Shown here piece by piece: positions 23,727-27,731 of a DNA stretch of 27,731 nucleotides. The translations under genes were made by a program, and so were the position numbers. The stretch lies in NCBI GenBank assembly GCA_045403015.1, contig JAXIPI010000024.1, positions 1 through 27,731 on the forward strand, written 5' to 3'. The stretch comes from Gaiellasilicea sp045403015. GTDB lineage: Bacteria; Actinomycetota; Thermoleophilia; Gaiellales; Gaiellaceae. Each line of letters begins with the position of its first letter. The stretch's first letter is position 1. Under the pieces are notes generated by a model. It did not search any database, was not told the DNA's origin, and was given only the letters and a program-made list of their open reading frames with translations.

Positions 23727-24536
23727 CTAGGGCACCCTGGCGAACTTCGATTCGGTCGATGTTTGTCGGCCCTGAAGTGAGACGCTTGAGTTGCTGGTGG
23801 CCGAGCTCGTGATCGCGCTGGCAACGTACTGGCAGCCCGCACCTTGGACGAACAGGATGTAGAAGCTTCCGTTCAGCGTCGTTCCGTTGGCGAGAGCGAC
23901 GAGGTTGAACTCCCCGCGGTCGAGAATGACTGCCCCTGCCGTGCCGATCGTCACGTCAGGCCCGCCCTGACCGAGGGTAAGCCCTTGCGAGATGTTGCGA
24001 CTGTCGCTGACGATGTTGACTCCGGAACTGACGGAGTGGACACGGAGTTCGGCTGTCGTCGCGGTGCACACGGCGATGATCTGGAACCCACCTAGGTCGA
24101 ACATAACCTGCTCTTGCCCTGCGCCCATCTGCGAGACAGGTGGAGCGAGGACGTGCGATGGACCGGGCGGACCCGCGGGCCCCTGCGGTCCGATCTCGCC
24201 CTGCGGCCCTTGCGGACCTGCTGGCCCTGCCGGGCCTGCGGGTCCGGTCGATCCAGCCGGACCTGCGGGCCCCTGCGGGCCTGCGGGTCCCGCCGGTCCT
24301 TGCGGACCTTCAGGCCCTTGCGGCCCCGTCTGGCTCCAAGAAATCGCAGTCTCGCTCGGGCGACAGCTGTCGCTCGCCGGATCAATGAGACGCAACTGGC
24401 CGTTCTGCGACTTGTAACAGCCGTTGATCACTCCGCCGCCGCCGATCTCGGCAACGGCATAGGTGACACCACCCGCAACCGCCACGAGAACGGCGGCGGT
24501 GACGGCAACGACAACGCGGCTGAGACGCCTGCGCAT
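23727..24536 (-). CDS. Secreted collagen-like repeat protein
   Basis: This 269-residue protein has an N-terminal signal segment (MRRRLSRVVVAVTAAVLVAVAGG, charged start then hydrophobic core). A short domain with two Cys follows (INGCYKSQNGQLRL, SDSCRP), then 19 Gly-X-Y triplets (71-127, mostly GPA and GPQ) and a C-terminal globular domain rich in beta-forming residues, with two Cys (AVCTAT, GAGCQY). It is likely a surface or secreted trimer held by a collagen-type triple helix. AGGAGG 9 nt before ATG 24536 supports the start. I recall the NGCYKSQNGQLR module from many Thermoleophilia-type genomes. No function beyond a structural or adhesive role can be assigned. Confidence 0.9.
   Translation of the reverse strand: MRRRLSRVVVAVTAAVLVAVAGGVTYAVAEIGGGGVINGCYKSQNGQLRLIDPASDSCRPSETAISWSQTGPQGPEGPQGPAGPAGPQGPAGPAGSTGPAGPAGPAGPQGPQGEIGPQGPAGPPGPSHVLAPPVSQMGAGQEQVMFDLGGFQIIAVCTATTAELRVHSVSSGVNIVSDSRNISQGLTLGQGGPDVTIGTAGAVILDRGEFNLVALANGTTLNGSFYILFVQGAGCQYVASAITSSATSNSSVSLQGRQTSTESKFARVP
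24156..24326 (-). repeat. Collagen Gly-X-Y coding repeat
   Basis: Nineteen 9-bp units encode GPA, GPQ, GPE, GST, GEI, GPP and GPS triplets. The near-identical units make the tract prone to length change by slippage or unequal recombination. Confidence 0.9.
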
Positions 24537-24703
24537 ATAGCTCGACCTCCTGTTCGTTTCCTCGCGCCCGCGAACTGCCGCAACGAACGGGGGCCTATCC
24601 GAGATCAGCCTAGGACGTGCCGATAGTCATGTCTAGGCGACGCTCGATTGCCCAGGTTCGGGAACCTCGCGGCGGCGTCGAGGAGATCGCTGGCCTAGGG
24701 CCA

Positions 24704-24768
24704 GGGTCAGGTCTTGCGTTCGCACAAATCTATGGTCAGGAGGTTTGTTCGCATGCAAGACCTGACCC
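24704..24768. repeat. Large imperfect inverted repeat (REP/MITE-like)
   Basis: GGGTCAGGTCTTGC (24704-24717) and GCAAGACCTGACCC (24755-24768) are perfectly complementary. Pairing continues inward with 8 of 11 matches (GTTCGCACAAA against TTTGTTCGCAT), leaving a loop of about 15 nt. No T-tract follows, so it is not a standard terminator. It ends 9 nt before the truncated synthetase copy starts. It resembles the short palindromic elements moved by RAYT/IS200-type transposases, but no transposase is in the window. Confidence 0.75.
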
Positions 24769-24777
24769 CGGTGCTCA

Positions 24778-25122
24778 GACGACGAGGGCTACTTCAAGTT
24801 TGTGGGCCGCACGGACGACCTGATCTCGAGCGCCGGCCACCGCATCGGCCCAGGCGAGATCGAGGAGTGCCTAATCCGCCACCCGTCGGTGACATTGGCG
24901 GCGGTGATCGGCATCCCAGACGAGCTCCGCGGCGACGCGATCAAAGCCTTCGTGGTCGCAACGTCACCGTCGGAGGCGTTGGCGGCCGAGCTGAAGACGA
25001 TGGTCCGCGAACGCCTCGCGGCCCCTGAGGCGCCGCGAGAGATCGAGTTCGTCAACGAGCTCCCCCTAACGACTTCAGGAAAGATCAGGCGGCATGAGTT
25101 GCGGGAGGGCGCGACCGGTTGA
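24778..25122 (+). pseudogene. Truncated acyl-CoA synthetase, C-terminal piece (direct repeat copy B)
   Basis: This segment encodes DDEGYFKFVGRTDDLISS through TTSGKIRRHELR in frame to its own TGA, matching the last fifth of the intact synthetase at 22134-23633. The adenylation domain is missing and no start or ribosome site fits the break; the first start codon is an internal GTG at 24802. Changes after the first 95 nt are mostly synonymous or conservative, and Lys of TSGK is kept. This suggests that it comes from a once-functional paralogue rather than from a recent copy. It is probably not expressed as an enzyme. Confidence 0.85.
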
Positions 25123-25314
25123 GTGCGGCCGCGAGGGAATCTCGGTCATAGCGACCGAGCTGCAGCCTGCGTCAGACGTAGCAGTGAGTCGTTACGAATA
25201 GTTTCGCCCTCCGCCTCGCGAGGCACAGCTGGGCGCCGCAAGCTCACGACTTATCAGCGGCAACGCTTGCAAGAGCAACGGTGCGCTGGCGAAGAACGCG
25301 CCTTCCTACACGCC

Positions 25315-25338
25315 TGGTACGGTGGGATTTCAAGGAGG
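25315..25338 (+). promoter_or_regulatory. Ribosome site and possible extended -10 for the HD gene
   Basis: AAGGAGG (25332-25338), 5 nt before GTG 25344, is an excellent Shine-Dalgarno and decides the start. TGGTACGGT (25315-25323) resembles an extended -10 element and would give a very short leader; no convincing -35 is seen. The rest of 25123-25314 shows nothing I can assign. Confidence 0.45.
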
Positions 25339-25343
25339 CGTTA

Positions 25344-27359
25344 GTGCAGAACGAGGAGCAAGGACGGATCGGGAGCGCCGAGGACGGCATCGAACAAACT
25401 CGGATGCCGGTATCTCCGAGCAACCGGGACGAGACCGAGGCCGTGCCAGCGGCGCCCCCCAAGCCTCCGTCCCGCCGCAGAGCGCCGGTCCGGGCCGGAC
25501 AGAAACCAGTGGGGAGGGTGATACCGGCCACCCCCCTCCTCGAAGCCGCGAGCGACTATCTGCCGTTTGGCGATCCGCGGGAATCCGGTGCGCCTCCCGA
25601 GAGGCCAGCGCTGCCGCCGCCAACCCGCGAGACACTGATTCCTGTTTCCAAGTTCGTTCGGCTCTATCCGCGCGAGGTCGTCGTGGTGAACCATCCGGCT
25701 TTCCAGCGCTTGGGATCGATCTTCCAACTCGGACAGACGTTCCTCGTCTTCCGCGGGGCGACGCATTGCAGATTCGAGCACGCAATCGGGTCTGTCCATA
25801 TGACGCAACTGATTATCGACAGTCTCGACCGCTCGGCCTCGGCAACCCCCGACCTGATCCCGCAAGGCGCGGGCCGGTGGCAGGTTGGGGCACCCCTTAC
25901 CTCCGCCGAGCGAAGGTTTTTCCGGCTCGGCGCCCTGCTCCACGATCTCGGCCATCTCGCAGCGGGTCACACGCTGGAGGATGAACTCGGACTGTTGGAC
26001 CACCACGACGCCGACGAGCGTCTCACACTCATCTTCGATAGACGAGCGTGGTATGGGCTCGAGTGTGAGGAGACGCTGCGGCAACTGGTCGACCGCGTGT
26101 ACGCGGATGCGGTTTCGGAGACGGGGCTCGGTTTAACGCCAACGGAAATTGTCCTGGCCCTGGTGTCCCGTGACAGAAAGTCCGTTCCCGAAGGAACGAC
26201 ATTCCGGATGAATGTCGGCCGGGACGTTATCGGCAACACGATCTGTGCCGACCTCTTGGACTACATCCATCGCGATTGGGTTCACCTCGGGAAGGATCGC
26301 GACTTCGACGCTCGGCTGCTCGACTACATGGAGATCCGCGAATCAGAAAGCCGCTCTGAGCTCGTGATCAACCTGCGAATGAGCAACGACGTTCGATCCG
26401 ATGCTGTGTCCGCGATGCTAGATCTCCTCGAGAGCCGCTACCAGCTTGGGGAAATTGCCCTTTACCACAAGACGAAGGTAGCAGCCGCATCAATGCTCGA
26501 GCGGGTCATTGCCGAAGTCGAAGATCTCGCGGATCGTGTCGGCTCCTCCCGATGGCGCGACGGCCTAGCCGAACGTCTTCTTGAATGGTCTGACTGGGAA
26601 CTATTGACCGAGCTTGCGACCGAAGCGAGAGCGTGGATGGATGAGTCGGACACCGAAATCGCCGAGCAAGCGCAGCACGTCTTTCGCACGATTGTGAACC
26701 TTCGCACTCGGCGATTGCACAAGAAAGTCTTTCAGATGGCCGTGTACGAACTCGCCGGCGTTTCGGAGACCGTCCATGAGGTTTATGCGGATGGTGCGCC
26801 TCAGCAGGACGACCCGCCACCAGTCCGCCGCGAGAAACTTCGCCGCGCGGCAGAGAACCGGCTCCAGGCTGTCCGAACACTCGAGAAGGATTTCGGCCTT
26901 CCCCCGATGAGTGTCGTGATGTATTGCCCACCACCGAAAATGAATACCAAGGTCGCGAACGTGAAGGTGCTATTCAACGGACGCGTGAAGACTCTTGAGG
27001 AACATGAGGCGAGTGAGCAAGACCAGTTGACGGGCGGCCACCTTAGTGCGCAGAAGCGCCGGTTCCATCGGTTGTGGCGAGTTCAGTTCTCGGTCGAGCG
27101 AAGCGCGCGAGCCAAGCTGCAACGGACAGGTCAGTACGGGCTGTTCATCGAAGCCATCGAGAAACTCGTCCTGAACAAACTCCCTCTGGACGCCACTCCC
27201 GAGTCGGCCGCACGCGACCTCGCTGTTCTCGCGAGTGGACGTGAAGGGTCGCCTCTTTACGAGCGAGATTTGCTTCCCGTGGGCTTCAACCGCGGTGCGG
27301 ATTATGTCCCCGGTTATCCGACCGGCGCGCCGGCGCTGATCCAGCACGTCGCAACGTAG
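25344..27359 (+). CDS. HD-domain phosphohydrolase, SAMHD1/dNTPase-like
   Basis: This 671-residue protein starts with a proline- and arginine-rich disordered region (about 1-95), followed by an HD domain. The metal set reads His146 (ATHCRFEHAIG), His200-Asp201 (LLHDLGH) and Asp303. The run DLLDYIHRDWVHLG (303-316) matches the SAMHD1 segment that carries Asp311, Tyr315 and Asp319, and YHKTKV further on resembles its YQHKV. SAMHD1-type enzymes cut dNTPs to nucleoside and triphosphate. SAMHD1 Lys312 is Leu304 here, so substrate contacts differ. The C-terminal 250 residues have no domain I recognise. GC is clearly lower than in the hyu operon. The next gene overlaps its stop by one base. Nucleotide depletion or signal cleavage in defence or stress is a fair inference, not shown. 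Confidence 0.88.
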   Translation: MQNEEQGRIGSAEDGIEQTRMPVSPSNRDETEAVPAAPPKPPSRRRAPVRAGQKPVGRVIPATPLLEAASDYLPFGDPRESGAPPERPALPPPTRETLIPVSKFVRLYPREVVVVNHPAFQRLGSIFQLGQTFLVFRGATHCRFEHAIGSVHMTQLIIDSLDRSASATPDLIPQGAGRWQVGAPLTSAERRFFRLGALLHDLGHLAAGHTLEDELGLLDHHDADERLTLIFDRRAWYGLECEETLRQLVDRVYADAVSETGLGLTPTEIVLALVSRDRKSVPEGTTFRMNVGRDVIGNTICADLLDYIHRDWVHLGKDRDFDARLLDYMEIRESESRSELVINLRMSNDVRSDAVSAMLDLLESRYQLGEIALYHKTKVAAASMLERVIAEVEDLADRVGSSRWRDGLAERLLEWSDWELLTELATEARAWMDESDTEIAEQAQHVFRTIVNLRTRRLHKKVFQMAVYELAGVSETVHEVYADGAPQQDDPPPVRREKLRRAAENRLQAVRTLEKDFGLPPMSVVMYCPPPKMNTKVANVKVLFNGRVKTLEEHEASEQDQLTGGHLSAQKRRFHRLWRVQFSVERSARAKLQRTGQYGLFIEAIEKLVLNKLPLDATPESAARDLAVLASGREGSPLYERDLLPVGFNRGADYVPGYPTGAPALIQHVAT

Positions 27360-27731
27360 TGGACCGGCCCCAAGCGGACGTTGTCACCGAATACCTTCGG
27401 GTAGATGCTGCGCGGCTGCGTGCCCAGAGACCGGCACCGATCGACTTAGAGATGCTGATCGACGAATTGGGGCTGCAGCTCCTTATCGAACCGAAGTCGA
27501 GACCTGGCGCGCCCGAAGCAACGCTGGTGCCGGGAGGAGCACATGTTCAGATCATTGTCACCCGAGACCCAAGAGCGGGGAAGGGATCGCACCGGCGCGA
27601 GCGATTCACGTTGGCTCACGAGATTGGCCACTATTGCGCGCTTCGCAGGTTTGGCGTTCGTCCACGCTCTCGCTCGGAGTACTGGCAGCTTGAGCAGGCC
27701 TGCGATGACTTCGCGGGGCGGCTTCTTGTAG
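27359..27731 (+). CDS. ImmA/IrrE family zinc peptidase, N-terminal part
   Basis: The frame opened by GTG 27359, which shares its first base with the HD gene's TAG stop, is open to the window edge (124 codons). It shows the peptidase M78 pattern: PIDLEMLIDELGLQL, a beta segment HVQIIVTRDP, then RERFTLAHEIGHYC with the zinc motif HEIGH (His87, Glu88, His91), and EQACDDFAGRLLV, where Glu112 is the likely third ligand. ImmA and IrrE cleave repressors or regulators in response to DNA damage, mobile-element signals or stress. The protein normally goes on for 50 residues or more. Tight overlap with the HD gene suggests one operon and linked function. No partner repressor is visible inside the window. 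Confidence 0.87.
   Translation, partial: MDRPQADVVTEYLRVDAARLRAQRPAPIDLEMLIDELGLQLLIEPKSRPGAPEATLVPGGAHVQIIVTRDPRAGKGSHRRERFTLAHEIGHYCALRRFGVRPRSRSEYWQLEQACDDFAGRLLV

Noticed and set aside
24156..24326. Short regular repeats that could suggest a CRISPR or satellite array
   Set aside because: Units are 9 bp with no spacers and encode collagen Gly-X-Y triplets.
24617..24823. Small plus-strand frame across the inverted repeat
   Set aside because: No ribosome site or domain; it runs out of frame into the synthetase stub.
23280..25104. The synthetase 3'-end repeat as an integrase attachment site of an island
   Set aside because: The repeat is much longer and more diverged than normal att duplications, sits at a protein gene and no integrase is seen; gene duplication with recombination fits better.
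27543..27731. Plus-strand ATG frame near the right edge
   Set aside because: It is out of frame with the HEIGH peptidase, whose motifs and overlap with the HD gene are clear.
1..27731. tRNA, rRNA, riboswitch or CRISPR features
   Set aside because: No cloverleaf, rRNA segment, known riboswitch core or repeat-spacer array was seen on reading either strand; a covariance-model scan would be needed to exclude small RNAs.

Overview
The window looks like chromosomal DNA of a high-GC actinobacterium. Most genes are very GC-rich, GTG and TTG starts are common, and genes overlap by 4 nt (GTGA) or TTGA. There is an AfsR/SARP-type giant regulator and a secreted collagen-like protein of a kind I associate with soil Thermoleophilia (Solirubrobacterales/Gaiellales). 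That lineage guess is from memory and was not tested.

Region 1 (1-14162) is a catabolic gene cluster. A GntR/FCD repressor gene and the start of a GlcD-like FAD oxidase gene read leftward. A tightly overlapping eight-gene operon reads rightward: hyuA1, hyuB1, an enolase-superfamily enzyme, hyuB2, hyuB3, hyuA2, a CocE-like serine hydrolase and a tandem FGE-sulfatase-domain protein. A perfect 19-bp palindrome sits just before hyuA1, between the divergent gntR and hyu genes, and is probably the operator. Two HyuA and three HyuB subunits beside a racemase/lactonase-fold enzyme and a hydrolase suggest ATP-dependent opening or carboxylation of a cyclic amide, imide or ketone-like substrate. The substrate is unknown.

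Region 2 (14159-18052) holds a secreted glycine-rich protein gene interrupted by one in-frame TGA, and a divergent 980-residue BTAD/NB-ARC/TPR regulator.

Region 3 (18062-23633) starts with a TetR repressor divergent from an MDR-family quinone-oxidoreductase-like gene. Three copies of a 13-bp motif overlap their shared promoter. An M20 peptidase follows by a TTGA overlap. Then comes a Fic AMP-transferase gene with a textbook promoter, a 20-bp palindrome in the -35/-10 spacer and a predicted leaderless mRNA. The Fic stop overlaps an acyl-CoA synthetase gene (GTGA).

Region 4 (23640-25122) has a strong hairpin terminator, a collagen-like secreted protein on the minus strand, a large inverted repeat and a truncated second copy of the acyl-CoA synthetase 3' end. 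The first 95 nt of this copy are identical to the intact gene and the rest is only about 79% identical, so the region has been rearranged.

Region 5 (25344-27731) is a two-gene unit with visibly lower GC: a SAMHD1-like HD-domain (dNTPase-type) protein followed, with stop/start overlap, by an ImmA/IrrE-type zinc peptidase that runs off the window. An HD nucleotide hydrolase next to an ImmA/IrrE peptidase, placed beside a rearrangement scar, is the best candidate here for an undescribed (possibly defence or stress) system.
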